A stretch of 64,000 nt of DNA from Streptomyces longwoodensis (GCF_001514125.1 NZ_KQ948556.1:208352-272351), one strand, 5' to 3'; counted from the stretch's first letter, positions 18,920 to 27,797 are shown. The notes: a model not told the origin generated them from the letters alone. Made by a program: numbers and translations.

Positions 18920-20284
18920 TCATGGGGCCGGCTTCCCGTCGTACTGGCGGCGCGCCGAGTGGCTGACCCGGATCAGCAGCGCCACGATCGTCCAGTTGGT
19001 GACCACCGACGAGCCCCCCTGCGCCAGGAACGGCATCGCCATGCCGGTCAGCGGGATCAGCCCCGTCACCCCGCCCGCGATCACGAACACCTGGAGCGCC
19101 ACGAGCGAGGCCAGTCCGATCGCGAGCAGCCGGCCGAAGGGCTCGCGCAGCGACAGCCCCGCCCGGTAGCCGCGCTCCACGAGCAGGGCGTACAGCAGGA
19201 AGATCGCCGACAGCCCGGCCAGGCCCAGCTCCTCGCCGGCCGTCGCCAGGATGAAGTCCGACTTCACGGCGAACCCGATGAGCACCGAGTGGCCGTTGCC
19301 GAGCCCGGTGCCGAGCACCCCGCCCGCCGCGAACGCGAACAGCGACTGGGCGAGCTGGCCCGGGCCCTGTCCCGCGTCGATGGACGCGAACGGGTGCAGC
19401 CAGTCCTCCACGCGCCCGTGCACGTGCGGCTCGAAGCGCCCCACGGCCACCGCGCCGAGCCCCGCGAGGAGCAGTCCGACCGCGATCCAGCCCGTGCGGC
19501 CGGTGGCCACGTACAGCAGGACGACGAACAGGCCGAAGAACAGCAGCGACGTGCCGAGGTCCCGCTCCAGCACCAGCACGCCCACACTGACCAGCCACAC
19601 CGCGACGATCGGCCCCAGCACGCGCCCGGTGGGCAGCTGCACGCACCACACCCGGCGGCCCGCGTACGCCAGCGCGTTGCGGTTGGCGGCCAGGTACGCG
19701 GCGAAGAACACCGCGAGCAGCACCTTCGCGAACTCTCCCGGCTGCAGGGAGAACCCGGCGATCCGCACCCAGATGCGGGCGCCGTTGACCGCCGGGAACA
19801 GGATCGGCAGGCACAGCAGCACCAGCGCGGCGACCACGGACACGTACGCGTAGCGCTGGAGCAGCCGGTGGTCGCGCAGCGCGGCCACGACCACGATGAA
19901 CAGCCCGATGCCGAGCGTCGACCACACCAGCTGCGTGGGCGCCGCCCGGTCACCCGGCGTCTCCAGGTCCAGCCGGTAGATGAGCACCAGCCCGAGCCCG
20001 TTGAGCAGCACCCCGATCGGCAGCAGCAGCGGATCGGCGTACGGCGCCCGGAACCGCACCGCGAGGTGCGCCAGCAGCGCGAGCACACCGAGCCCTGCGC
20101 CGTAGCCCGCGGCGCCGGGCGGGAGGGCGCCGTCGTGGGCCAGGCCCACCGCGCAGTAGCCGTACACCGACAGCAGGACGGCCAGGACGATGAGCGCGAG
20201 TTCGATGCCGCGGCGCCGGGGGAGGCGTGCCGGGCGGGCGGGGGCCCGCTCCGCCACGGCGGTGTCGACTCCGGCTGACATCAT
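18920..20284 (-). CDS. SEDS family peptidoglycan glycosyltransferase (FtsW/RodA/SpoVE)
   Basis: About 454 residues with some ten to twelve membrane helices. SEDS markers are present: the ARIWVRIAGFSLQPGEFAKV type (W.. QP.EFAK), KSDFILATAGEELGLAG, and the C-terminal GLIPLTGMAMPFLAQGGSSVV. It polymerises lipid II glycan chains at the membrane with its partner PBP2 (next gene). Two adjacent ATGs at 20284 and 20281 are both possible starts. Confidence 0.95.
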   Translation of the reverse strand: MMSAGVDTAVAERAPARPARLPRRRGIELALIVLAVLLSVYGYCAVGLAHDGALPPGAAGYGAGLGVLALLAHLAVRFRAPYADPLLLPIGVLLNGLGLVLIYRLDLETPGDRAAPTQLVWSTLGIGLFIVVVAALRDHRLLQRYAYVSVVAALVLLCLPILFPAVNGARIWVRIAGFSLQPGEFAKVLLAVFFAAYLAANRNALAYAGRRVWCVQLPTGRVLGPIVAVWLVSVGVLVLERDLGTSLLFFGLFVVLLYVATGRTGWIAVGLLLAGLGAVAVGRFEPHVHGRVEDWLHPFASIDAGQGPGQLAQSLFAFAAGGVLGTGLGNGHSVLIGFAVKSDFILATAGEELGLAGLSAIFLLYALLVERGYRAGLSLREPFGRLLAIGLASLVALQVFVIAGGVTGLIPLTGMAMPFLAQGGSSVVTNWTIVALLIRVSHSARRQYDGKPAP

Positions 20285-20363
20285 GTCCGGAACCTACCCA
20301 ATTGTTGGTCCTCGTGAGCTTCGCTGGGACGGGGGCTGGGGTGGGGGCTGGGTCAGTCGGGCG

Positions 20364-20987
20364 TCAGCACGGGCGGGGTTCCCGGTCGACCGTGCGGATG
20401 TAACGCGCCGCCCCCCAGGCCCAGGTGCCGTCGGTGAGCAGGTACCACTGCCGGTTCCCGTCGACGCTCTCCCCGCGGGTCTGGCAGAAGATCGACACGG
20501 TCTCGCCCTGGCGCGCCAGGCGGATCACCTCGCTGGACCGGGTGGGCGCGCTGCGCAGGAGGAGGCCACCGCGGGCGGTGACGACGCCGCGGGTGAGGCG
20601 ACCGTCTTGGCCTTGGTTCTGGCCTTGGTTCTGGCCCTGGCCCTGGCCCTGGTTCTGGCCTTGGCCTTCGCCCTGGCCCTGGCCCTGACCTTGACCTTGA
20701 CCCGGAGTCTGGCCCTGGCCCTGAGTCTGGCTTTGCACCGCCTGGTAGCCCAGGCCCAGGCCTTGGTACTGGTCGCTGTCCTGGCCCTGACCCTGGCTCT
20801 GCCCCTGCCCCTGTGTCTGGCCCTGGGAGGTGGAGGTCCCCTGCTGGGAGTTCGCGTTGCCCTGTCCGTCGCCGCCCCAGCCGTCGTCGGCCATGGCGGG
20901 GACGACGGAGGCGGAGAGGGCGAGGGCGCCGGCGGCACCCGTTATGGCGAGACGGGCGAGAGCGGACCGCAGGACCATGGCGACCAT
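20364..20987 (-). CDS. Secreted Gln/Gly-repeat protein with C-terminal SH3-like domain
   Basis: A protein of 207 residues with a GGAGG site. Signal peptide about 1-33 (cut near AMA-DD). Residues 50-129 are dominated by GQ and NQGQ dipeptides. A C-terminal SH3b-like domain (about 135-205) reads GLLLRSAPTRSSEVIRLARQGETVSIFCQTRGE, then WYLLTDGTWAWGAARYI. SH3b domains usually bind cell wall; the GQ stretch is a flexible or self-associating linker. A role in wall attachment or surface assembly is inference. It lies downstream of the histidine kinase region and upstream of the SEDS operon. Confidence 0.88.
   Translation of the reverse strand: MVAMVLRSALARLAITGAAGALALSASVVPAMADDGWGGDGQGNANSQQGTSTSQGQTQGQGQSQGQGQDSDQYQGLGLGYQAVQSQTQGQGQTPGQGQGQGQGQGEGQGQNQGQGQGQNQGQNQGQDGRLTRGVVTARGGLLLRSAPTRSSEVIRLARQGETVSIFCQTRGESVDGNRQWYLLTDGTWAWGAARYIRTVDREPRPC
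20601..20840. repeat. GQ-encoding short tandem repeat tract
   Basis: About 240 bp of degenerate hexamers (read on the plus strand as CTGGCC / TTGGCC / CTGACC variants) encode the Gln-Gly stretch of the secreted SH3 protein. Repeat copy number is likely to vary between strains by slippage in steps of 6 bp, so the frame would be kept. Confidence 0.85.
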
Positions 20988-21101
20988 GGCGTACCTCCAG
21001 GAAGGGGGTCGTGACGTGTCAAAAGCTGACTGATCGCCACGTTAGGGGCGGCCGGGGGAGGGTGCCCGCTGGATTGGGCCGATGGATGGCGCCCCGCCGG
21101 C

Positions 21102-22385
21102 TCAGGCCCGCTCTTCCGGCAGGACCAGCGTGGCCACCGCGCCGCCCTCGGGTGCGTTGGTGAAGGTCAGCCGTGCGCCCAGGACCTCCGCCTGCCCCAC
21201 CGCGATGGTCAGCCCCAGCCCGTGCCCCTTGGCGCCGCCCTCGGTACGGAACCGCTGCGGCCCGTGCGCGACGAGGTACTCCGGGAACCCGTCCCCGTGG
21301 TCCCGCACGGTGACCCGCGGCCCGTCCACGGTCAGCACCACCGGGGCGCGCCCGTGCCGGTGCGCGTTCGACACCAGGTTGCCGAGCACGCGCTCCAGGC
21401 GCCGCCGGTCCGTCTCCACGCGCGCGTCCCGCACCAGCCGCACTTCGGTGTCCGTGCCGGACGCCCGTACGACCCGTTCGGCCAGCGCGCCCAGGTCCTC
21501 GGTGTCCAGCTCCCCGCGCTCGCGCCCGGTGTCGAGCCGGGAGATCTCCAGCAGGTCCTCGGTCAGCGTGCGCAGCGCGGCCACCCGGTCGCGGACCAGC
21601 TCGGTCGGCCGTCCCTGCGGCAGCAGTTCGGCGGCCGCGTGCAACCCGGTGAGCGGGGTGCGCAGTTCGTGCGCGACGTCGGCGGTGAAGCGCTGCTCGG
21701 CCAGCAGCTTGCCCTGCAGCGAGGCCGCCATCGAGTCCAGCGCCGCGGCGACCGCGGCCACCTCGTCCTGGGGGCGGCTCGCGTCCTTGGTGCGGGGGTC
21801 GTCCACGCGCGCGTCCAGGTCGCCGGCGGTGATCCGCCGGGCCACCAGCGCGGTGGCGTGCAGCCGCCGGGTCACCCGGGTCACGGCGAAGGCGCCGACC
21901 AGCAGGGTCGCCCCGATCGCCAGCCCCGACGACCAGAGGATGGCGCTGTCCAGGCCCTCGATGGTGCGGGCCTGCTGGCCGTAGTCGACGGCCACGGCGA
22001 GCGTGCGTCCGCCGTCGGCGGGACCGGCCGCCCACATCACGGGCTGCCCGCGGTGGTCGGCGACCATGGTGCCGCGCTTCCCGGCCAGCGCCAGCGTGCG
22101 CAGCGGCTGGGGCAGACCCTCGGCGTCGACGCCGGCACCGGGCAGCAGCGTGTCGCCCGCCTCGTACGCGGCGGTCGCGTCGGTCAGCCGGGACAGGGCG
22201 AGGTCGCGGGCCTGGCCGACGGTCTGGTCGGTGACCTGGACGTGCACGAGCACGCCGAGCAGGGCGGCGAGCGCGCAGCACATCACCGTGATGAAGGCGG
22301 CCGACTTCACCGCGAGCGTGCCGGCCCAGCGGGGGAGCGGGGCCGCGCGGCGGGACGTGGACCGGCGGGGAGCGGGTGCCCTCAC
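21102..22385 (-). CDS. Sensor histidine kinase without adjacent response regulator
   Basis: A protein of 427 residues from a GTG at 22385 that overlaps the stop of the upstream lipoprotein gene. Two membrane helices (about 25-47 and 145-170) flank a 95-residue external sensor; HAMP follows; the phospho-acceptor is His in FTADVAHELRTPLTG; catalytic boxes are LGNLVSNAHRHG (N), VRDHGDGFP (G1) and GAKGHGLGLTI (G2). It autophosphorylates and passes phosphate to a response regulator encoded elsewhere. Coupling to a lipoprotein suggests the lipoprotein tunes sensing, as CseA does for CseB/CseC. Confidence 0.93.
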   Translation of the reverse strand: MRAPAPRRSTSRRAAPLPRWAGTLAVKSAAFITVMCCALAALLGVLVHVQVTDQTVGQARDLALSRLTDATAAYEAGDTLLPGAGVDAEGLPQPLRTLALAGKRGTMVADHRGQPVMWAAGPADGGRTLAVAVDYGQQARTIEGLDSAILWSSGLAIGATLLVGAFAVTRVTRRLHATALVARRITAGDLDARVDDPRTKDASRPQDEVAAVAAALDSMAASLQGKLLAEQRFTADVAHELRTPLTGLHAAAELLPQGRPTELVRDRVAALRTLTEDLLEISRLDTGRERGELDTEDLGALAERVVRASGTDTEVRLVRDARVETDRRRLERVLGNLVSNAHRHGRAPVVLTVDGPRVTVRDHGDGFPEYLVAHGPQRFRTEGGAKGHGLGLTIAVGQAEVLGARLTFTNAPEGGAVATLVLPEERA

Positions 22386-23269
22386 GGGGTCACCGACGGG
22401 GAACGGCTGGTGCTTGGGTCGGCGGTGGAGCTCGGGCCGACGGTGGCGGTCGTCGTCGGGGAGGGGTGCCCGGGGGGTTGGCCGTGGTGGGTGCGGAGCA
22501 TCTCGTCGTGGGTGAGGAGCATGGCCTTCTGCTCGGGGTCCCAGGTCCACTGGAGCCGGTACTCGTAGTCGGCGAGGTCGGACGGCGAGCGGATGATCAC
22601 CGACCGCCCGGCCAGCTCGACCGCGCTGACGGCGTCCTCCCAGGCCATGACCCGCAGCAGCCGGTGCTTGTCCACGGTGTAGACGCGGACGGCGGTCAGG
22701 TCGGGCGCGTCCCCGGGCAGCAGCCGGAAGCCGAGGGTGAGGTCGACGCGCCCGTCTCCGGTCAGGTCGCGGTAGTAGGGCTGGAGGACGGGGCAGGTGC
22801 CGGCGGCGGTGGTGGCCGCGTCCGCGTCCGCGGTGCGGTCCGTGGCCTTGCCGTCCGCGGCTTTCCCGTCCGTGGCCTTCCCGCCCGTGGCGTTCCCGCC
22901 CGTGGCGTTCCCGGCCGCGGGCTTGCTGGTGCAGGCGGCCATCCGGGCCGTCGTGTCCCGGTAGATGGCGGTGGGGCCCCGGTAGTCCTTGGGGTGGGCG
23001 GCGATCTCGGCGCGCACGATGGCCACGGGGTCGACCTTCCGGAGGTCGTCTCCGGGCACGGTGACGCCCTTGACGACCTCGGTGTCCGCCTCGTCGATGT
23101 TCCAGGCGGGGCTGGAGGCCGGGGTGAGCTGCGGCCACAGCCGGGCCGGGCTGGTCGCGGTCGGGGTGGACCCGGCACCGCGCAGTCCGCCCGCGTCACC
23201 GCAGGCCACGGCGGCCGAGGCCAGCAGGGCGACGGCGAGGCCGGTCCGGACGGGGCGGCTGACGGACAC
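22382..23269 (-). CDS. Secreted lipoprotein, kinase partner candidate
   Basis: A protein of 295 residues from the GTG at 23269 (AGGAG upstream). The signal ends in a lipobox, LLASAAVAC, giving a lipid-anchored Cys outside the membrane. A globular part follows, interrupted at about 115-145 by a Gly/Lys/Ala/Thr repeat, and the C-terminal part (YYRDLTGDGRVDLTLGFRLL...) resembles FG-GAP-like calcium or protein-binding segments. The tail is Ser/Thr/Pro-rich. Its stop overlaps the kinase start, so the two are translated together. Confidence 0.85.
   Translation of the reverse strand: MSVSRPVRTGLAVALLASAAVACGDAGGLRGAGSTPTATSPARLWPQLTPASSPAWNIDEADTEVVKGVTVPGDDLRKVDPVAIVRAEIAAHPKDYRGPTAIYRDTTARMAACTSKPAAGNATGGNATGGKATDGKAADGKATDRTADADAATTAAGTCPVLQPYYRDLTGDGRVDLTLGFRLLPGDAPDLTAVRVYTVDKHRLLRVMAWEDAVSAVELAGRSVIIRSPSDLADYEYRLQWTWDPEQKAMLLTHDEMLRTHHGQPPGHPSPTTTATVGPSSTADPSTSRSPSVTP
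22841..22915. repeat. Five 15-bp tandem units inside the lipoprotein gene
   Basis: Five consecutive 15-bp units of the form CGTGGC(C/G)TTCCCG(T/C)C encode the (G/D)(N/K)A(T/A)(G/D) pentapeptide run. Units 3-5 are nearly identical, which implies recent slippage. The 15-bp period keeps the frame. Confidence 0.9.
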
Positions 23270-23589
23270 GGGACTCCTGTGATCGACGACGACGACGGCC
23301 CCGTACACCATATTCGGAGGGAAGTCCTATTTGCCCACCGGTGGGCCGAGGGGGCGGCCGGGCGATCGCCGCGACGGTATCAGCAGGATCCGGTGGTCGG
23401 CCGTGGGGGCCCGGCGGACCGGGGCGTGTGGCCTGGGCGGGCCGGATGTGCGGGCCGCGGTGGGTGCCCGGCGGACCGGGGTGCAGGCGCCCGGCGGACC
23501 GGGGTGTGGGTGCCCGGCCGCCTCCCGGGGCGGCCGCCGTCTTGCTCCGGGAGCACCCACCTGCTCCCATGGTCGTCGGGGTGATGTGC
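23270..23589. repeat. Intergenic region with three copies of a palindromic 16-mer
   Basis: No gene is supported in this 320-bp gap. Three exact copies of GCCCGGCGGACCGGGG occur at 23409-23424, 23466-23481 and 23489-23504, each able to form a small CCGG..CCGG hairpin; a partial fourth (GCCCGG) follows. It may be a terminator array or operator cluster, or simple repeat expansion. Confidence 0.7.
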
Positions 23590-24396
23590 ATGAGCGGACT
23601 GCGCGTCGTACCGGCCTGGCGCCACGGCCGGGAGCGGCTCTACGTCTGCCGTACGGACGGCAGGAACGTCGCCTGGTACGACCGGGAGGCCGGCCGGGTC
23701 AACCTGCTCAGCGACGAACGCCGGGACGAGGTGCTGGAGGCGCTGGGCCCCTTCCTGACCGGCCCGGTCGCCGTCGGCCCGCCCCCGGTGCCGACCCCCG
23801 CCGAGCTGGCCCGCCTGTCGCTCCACCCGGACGACGACCTCGCGCCCAACCGCCCGGGCGAGGCCCTGCTGGTCTCCCTCGACCGCGACCCGGCCCACCA
23901 GGGACTCCGGCTGCGCGCCGACCCGAGGCGCCGGGCCCTGGAGGCGGAGCAGACCGTAGGGGAGGCCTTGGACCGTCTCGACGGGGCGGGCTGGCACACC
24001 TTGCACTCGGTGCCGCTGCCCGGCGGCGACCGCGTCCACCACCTGGCCATCGGCCCGGGCGGCCTGTTCGCCGTCCACGCCCTGTACGCCCGCAAGCAGC
24101 GGGTGCTCGTCGCCGACCCGATGGTGTCCCTGGGCCGCCGCGACCCCGAGCCGGTCCTGCGCCGCGCCCGCGCCGCCGCCGACCGCGCCTCCTACGCCCT
24201 GACGGCCGAGGTCCACCCGGTCCTGGCCCTGGCCGGCCCGGCGGACGTCCGCGTCACGGCTCCGCCGCGCGAGGTACGGGTCGTACGGGACACGGACCTG
24301 GCGGACCTGGCCCGCACGGGCGGGGTCCTGAAACCGGCGGACGTGGAGGCGCTGCACGCGATGGCCCGGGACCGGGGGACGTGGGGGGTCTGCTGA
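23590..24396 (+). CDS. NERD (nuclease-related) domain protein
   Basis: About 268 residues from the ATG at 23590 (an alternative ATG is at 23584). The C-terminal half has the NERD pattern: GEALDRLDGAGWHTLHSVPLPGGDRVHHLAIGPGGLFAVHALYARKQRVLV read in pieces, where the canonical D...K nuclease residues are partly replaced. The N-terminal half (LRVVPAWRHGRERLYVCRTDGRNVAWYDREAGRVNLLS) is typical of Streptomyces NERD proteins. Nuclease activity is doubtful without the acidic residues. It is unrelated in position to the NERD domain of PglW further on. Confidence 0.7.
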   Translation: MSGLRVVPAWRHGRERLYVCRTDGRNVAWYDREAGRVNLLSDERRDEVLEALGPFLTGPVAVGPPPVPTPAELARLSLHPDDDLAPNRPGEALLVSLDRDPAHQGLRLRADPRRRALEAEQTVGEALDRLDGAGWHTLHSVPLPGGDRVHHLAIGPGGLFAVHALYARKQRVLVADPMVSLGRRDPEPVLRRARAAADRASYALTAEVHPVLALAGPADVRVTAPPREVRVVRDTDLADLARTGGVLKPADVEALHAMARDRGTWGVC

Positions 24397-24501
24397 GGGG
24401 AGGCTGAGGCTTCTCGGCCGGTCCGGCGCGCGCTGATGCTTTTCAGCCAGTCCGGCGCAGACCCGAGGTTTCTTGGCCCTCCAGCGCGCGTCGCCGCTCT
24501 T

Positions 24502-24572
24502 AGCCCGTCCGGCGTTTGAGGACGAGGCCCGTCCAGGGCCGAAGCGGGGGCCTGGGGGGCGGCAGCCCCCAG
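24502..24572. repeat. Streptomyces-type dispersed intergenic repeat
   Basis: The stretch beginning GCCCGTCCGGCGTTTGAGGA and ending in a GGGGCC..GGGGGC / CAGCCCCCAG hairpin is of a kind I recognise as very frequent between Streptomyces genes. It lies between the NERD and LigD-polymerase genes, whose 3' ends converge, so it may act as a bidirectional terminator. Confidence 0.7.
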
Positions 24573-24611
24573 CACACCCGCGCGCCGAGGCGCCACCCGC
24601 ACCCGCCCGAC

Positions 24612-25493
24612 CTACGGCAGCACCCCGGCCCCCTCCGCATCGAACAACGGCGCCAACAGATCCCCGAACTCCGACACCCGGGCCCTCACATCCCCCGCCT
24701 GAAAGGCCAGCCCCTCAGGCGCCCCACATCCCTCGACCTCCGCCCACGTGACCGGCGCCGACACGGTCGGCTCGGCCCGCGCCCGCAGGGTGTACGGCGC
24801 GGCGGTCGTCTTGCGGCCGGCGTTCTGGCTCCAGTCGACGAACACCTTGCCGGGCCGCAGGCTGCGCGTCATCCGGTGCAGCACGAGCTCGGGCATGGCC
24901 CGCTCGGCCTCGACGGCCAGCCGCTTGGCGTAGTCGCTCACCTGGTCGGACGAGGAACCGCGCACGGCGGCCAGCAGGTGCAGCCCCTTGGACCCGGAGG
25001 TCTTGGCGTAGGCCACGAGCCCGTCGGCCGCCAGCCGCTCGCGCAGCCAGAGGGCGACCTCGCAGCAGTGCACGATCGTCGCGGGCGGCCCGGGATCGAG
25101 GTCGAAGACCAGCCGGTCGGCCTCGTCGGGCGTGGGGGCGAGCCACTGGTGGGTGTGGAACTCGGTGACGAGGTTGGCCGCCCACATCAGGCTGGGCAGG
25201 TCCTGGACCAGCACCATCCGGGCCGGCCCCTCCGAACGGCGGACCTCGGCGGTGGCGACCCAGTCGGGCGTGCCCGGCGGCACGTTCTTGGTGAAGAACA
25301 GCTGGCCGTCGGGCCCGTCGGGGTAGCGCAGGAAGGAGACGGGCCGCTCGCGCAGGTGGGGCAGCAGGACCTCGGCGACGGTGGCGTAGTAGTGCAGCAC
25401 CTCGCCCTTGGTGAAGCCGGTCGCGGGATACAGCACCTTGTCCAGGTTGCTGAGCGCCAGCCGTCGCCCCTCCACCTCTGTGATCGGCGTCAT
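24612..25493 (-). CDS. LigD-type polymerase/primase domain protein (NHEJ)
   Basis: A protein of 293 residues from the ATG at 25493. It is a stand-alone LigD polymerase (archaeo-eukaryotic primase fold): LSNLDKVLYPATGFTKGEVLHYY, LVFDLDPGPP with the two metal-binding Asp residues, TSGSKGLHL, and FVDWSQNAGRKTTAAPYTLRARAEP split across the C-terminal part. It adds ribonucleotides or fills gaps at broken ends together with Ku and a separate ATP-dependent ligase. It is divergent from ku, with 88 bp between them. Confidence 0.95.
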   Translation of the reverse strand: MTPITEVEGRRLALSNLDKVLYPATGFTKGEVLHYYATVAEVLLPHLRERPVSFLRYPDGPDGQLFFTKNVPPGTPDWVATAEVRRSEGPARMVLVQDLPSLMWAANLVTEFHTHQWLAPTPDEADRLVFDLDPGPPATIVHCCEVALWLRERLAADGLVAYAKTSGSKGLHLLAAVRGSSSDQVSDYAKRLAVEAERAMPELVLHRMTRSLRPGKVFVDWSQNAGRKTTAAPYTLRARAEPTVSAPVTWAEVEGCGAPEGLAFQAGDVRARVSEFGDLLAPLFDAEGAGVLP

Positions 25494-25581
25494 ACGATGA
25501 GAATCACACGAAACCGGTACAAACTGCCCTTCTGTCATCAGGTCGGGTTACCGGACCCGCGGCCCGGAAAGGTGCTGAACG

Positions 25582-26646
25582 TTGCGATCCATCTGGAACG
25601 GCGCCATCTCCTTCGGCCTCGTCAGCATCCCGATCAAGCTGGTGAACGCCACGGAGAGCCACTCGATCTCCTTCCGCCAGATCCACACGGAGGACGGCGG
25701 GCGCATCCGCTACCGCAAGTTCTGCGAGGTGGAGGACCGCGAGGTCACCTCGTCGGAGATCGGCAAGGGGTACGAGGACGCGGACGGCACGATCGTGCCC
25801 ATCACCGATGAGGACCTGGCCCAGCTGCCGATCCCGACGGCGAAGACGATCGAGATCGTGGCGTTCGTGCCGGCCGACCGGATCGACCCGCTCCAGATGG
25901 ACCAGGCGTACTACCTGGCGGCGGGCGGCGCCCCGGCGGCCAAGCCGTACACGCTGCTGCGCGAGGCGCTCAAGCGGAGCAACAAGGTGGCCATCGCCAA
26001 GTACGCGCTGCGCGGCCGGGAGCGCCTCGGGATGCTCCGGGTGGTCGGGGACGCCATCGCGATGCACGGGCTGCTGTGGCCGGACGAGGTGCGCGAGCCC
26101 CAGGGGGTGGCCCCGGACGCCGACGTCACGGTCCGCGACAAGGAGCTGGACCTGGCGGACGCCCTGATGGACACCCTCGGCGAGGTGGACCTCGAGGACC
26201 TGCACGACGAGTACCGGGAAGCGGTGGAGGAGGTCATCGCGGCGAAGGCGGCCGGTGAGGCCCCGCCGGAGAGCCCGTCCCGCCCGGCCGGCGGCAAGGT
26301 CCTGGACCTGATGGCGGCGCTGGAGAACAGCGTCCGCGCCGCCAAGGAGTCCCGCGGCGAGGCCGCCCCGCCCGAGGAGGAGGCCGAGGTCCGCCACCTG
26401 CCCCGCAAGACGTCCCGCGCCGCCCCCAAGACCACGGGCGGCAAGAAGTCGACCTCGACCACGAAGAAGACCCAGGCCACCCCGAGGAAGTCCACGTCGA
26501 AGACGGCGGAGCCCACGAAGAAGACGACGGCGTCGACGTCCAGATCGACGGCGGCGAAGAAGACCTCGGCCGCCAAGAAGACCACGACGAAGAAGTCCGC
26601 CTCCACCACGAAGAAGACGACCCAGCCCCGCAAGCGCTCGGCGTGA
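25582..26646 (+). CDS. ku: Ku DNA end-binding protein
   Basis: A protein of 354 residues from a TTG at 25582 (IWNGAISFGLVSIPIKL opening). The Ku core spans about 1-255 (YYLAAGG, KPYTLLREAL, RERLGMLRV). Beyond that a tail of about 90 residues is dominated by Lys, Thr and Ser (AAKKTSAAKK..), a basic extension also known in mycobacterial and Streptomyces Ku and thought to help DNA binding or joining. It forms a homodimeric ring on broken ends and recruits the LigD polymerase (divergent neighbour) and ligase. Confidence 0.96.
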   Translation: MRSIWNGAISFGLVSIPIKLVNATESHSISFRQIHTEDGGRIRYRKFCEVEDREVTSSEIGKGYEDADGTIVPITDEDLAQLPIPTAKTIEIVAFVPADRIDPLQMDQAYYLAAGGAPAAKPYTLLREALKRSNKVAIAKYALRGRERLGMLRVVGDAIAMHGLLWPDEVREPQGVAPDADVTVRDKELDLADALMDTLGEVDLEDLHDEYREAVEEVIAAKAAGEAPPESPSRPAGGKVLDLMAALENSVRAAKESRGEAAPPEEEAEVRHLPRKTSRAAPKTTGGKKSTSTTKKTQATPRKSTSKTAEPTKKTTASTSRSTAAKKTSAAKKTTTKKSASTTKKTTQPRKRSA

Positions 26647-26668
26647 AACCCCAGGACTGAGACGAACC

Positions 26669-26694
26669 GGGGCCAGTCGCCGTGCGACGGCCCC
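26669..26694. terminator. Bidirectional hairpin between ku and the prenyl transferase
   Basis: GGGGCC-A-GTCGC / GCGAC-G-GCCCC forms a near-perfect stem with a CGT loop, placed between two convergent stop codons. Confidence 0.75.
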
Positions 26695-26752
26695 AACTCT
26701 CCCCGCCCCGCGCCTCGCTTGACCTGATGACGCCGACGACCGTCAGGACGCC

Positions 26753-27529
26753 TCAGCGACCGTACCGACGATCCCGGTCCGCGTACGACCGCAGCGCCCG
26801 CAGCAGGTCTATCTGCCGGAACGCCGGCCACAGCACGTCGACGAAGTGGACCTCGGCGTAGGCGGACTGCCACAGCAGGAAGCCGGACAGCCGCTGCTCG
26901 CCGGACGTGCGGATGATGAAGTCGGTGTCGTGGCCGGCGGGCGAGTACAGGTTGTCGGTGATGTGCTCGAGGTCGAAGTCGGCCGCCAGGTCGCGCGGGT
27001 CGCCGCCCTCGCTGATGTGCCGGTCGAAAGCGGACCGCACGGCGTCGACGATCTCGCGGCGCCCGCCGTAGCCGACGGCGACGTCCACGGTCAGCCCACC
27101 GCGCCCGGTGGTCCGCGAGGCGGCCTCCTTCAGCACGCGCGCGGTGTCGCCCGGCAGCAGGTCGAGGGCGCCGATGACGGAGACCTCCCACGCCTCCTCG
27201 GTGGCGCACACGCGCTGCACGGTCTCCTCGATTATCTCGAGCAGGGGGCCCAGTTCGTCGGCGGGCCGGTGGAGGTTGTCGTCGGAGAGCATCCACAGCG
27301 TGACGTGCTGGATGTCGGCGGCGGCGCACCACTGCAGGAAGTCGGTGACCTTGGCGCCGCCGACCCGGTAGCCCTCGCGCACGTCGTCGTGCCCGGCGCC
27401 GCGCGCCCAGCGGCGGTTGCCGTCGAGCATGATGGCCACGTGCCGGGGCCGTGGCCGGCCTTCCAGCTTGCGCGTCAGCCGCCGCACATAGATCGCTTCC
27501 AAGGCCGAGCGCACGGCTTTCAAGACCAC
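26753..27529 (-). CDS. uppS: cis-prenyl transferase (undecaprenyl diphosphate synthase family)
   Basis: A protein of 258 residues from a GTG at 27529 with AAGGGA seven bases upstream. Family motifs: HVAIMLDGNRRWARG with the catalytic Asp, then DFLQWCAAADIQHVTLWMLSDDNLHRP, VAVGYGGRREIVDA, and the closing IIRTSGEQRLSGFLLWQSAYAEVHFVD. It condenses isopentenyl diphosphate units onto an allylic primer to make the polyprenyl carrier for wall synthesis, or a shorter cis-prenyl product. Streptomyces often have two copies, so this may not be the essential one. Confidence 0.93.
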   Translation of the reverse strand: MVLKAVRSALEAIYVRRLTRKLEGRPRPRHVAIMLDGNRRWARGAGHDDVREGYRVGGAKVTDFLQWCAAADIQHVTLWMLSDDNLHRPADELGPLLEIIEETVQRVCATEEAWEVSVIGALDLLPGDTARVLKEAASRTTGRGGLTVDVAVGYGGRREIVDAVRSAFDRHISEGGDPRDLAADFDLEHITDNLYSPAGHDTDFIIRTSGEQRLSGFLLWQSAYAEVHFVDVLWPAFRQIDLLRALRSYADRDRRYGR

Positions 27530-27797
27530 GCCAACATCCCTTCGCGCAACCGCTTTTGTGGCGGCCCACCTTAGCGCCACTTGAGAAACGCTCGAATCGG
27601 AGCGGACGCACGTGACCATATGACCACTTTCCCGGCGCATGCCCCTTGGTTCACCGTATGGCAGGTTCCGGTCAAACCTTGTCCAAGGAGCGGACACCCC
27701 CGGCCCCGCGTGGTCGGGTCTGCAACGGCAGTCGTGGCACCGCCCGTTCTGCTCGCTCTGCCCGTTGTGCCCGTCCCATCCGTTCCGGGAGGACCAG

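Noticed and set aside
20601..20840. CRISPR-like array
   Set aside because: The repeats are short degenerate hexamers within a coding frame, without spacers.
22841..22915. CRISPR or VNTR outside genes
   Set aside because: Units are contiguous, 15 bp long and in frame within the lipoprotein gene.
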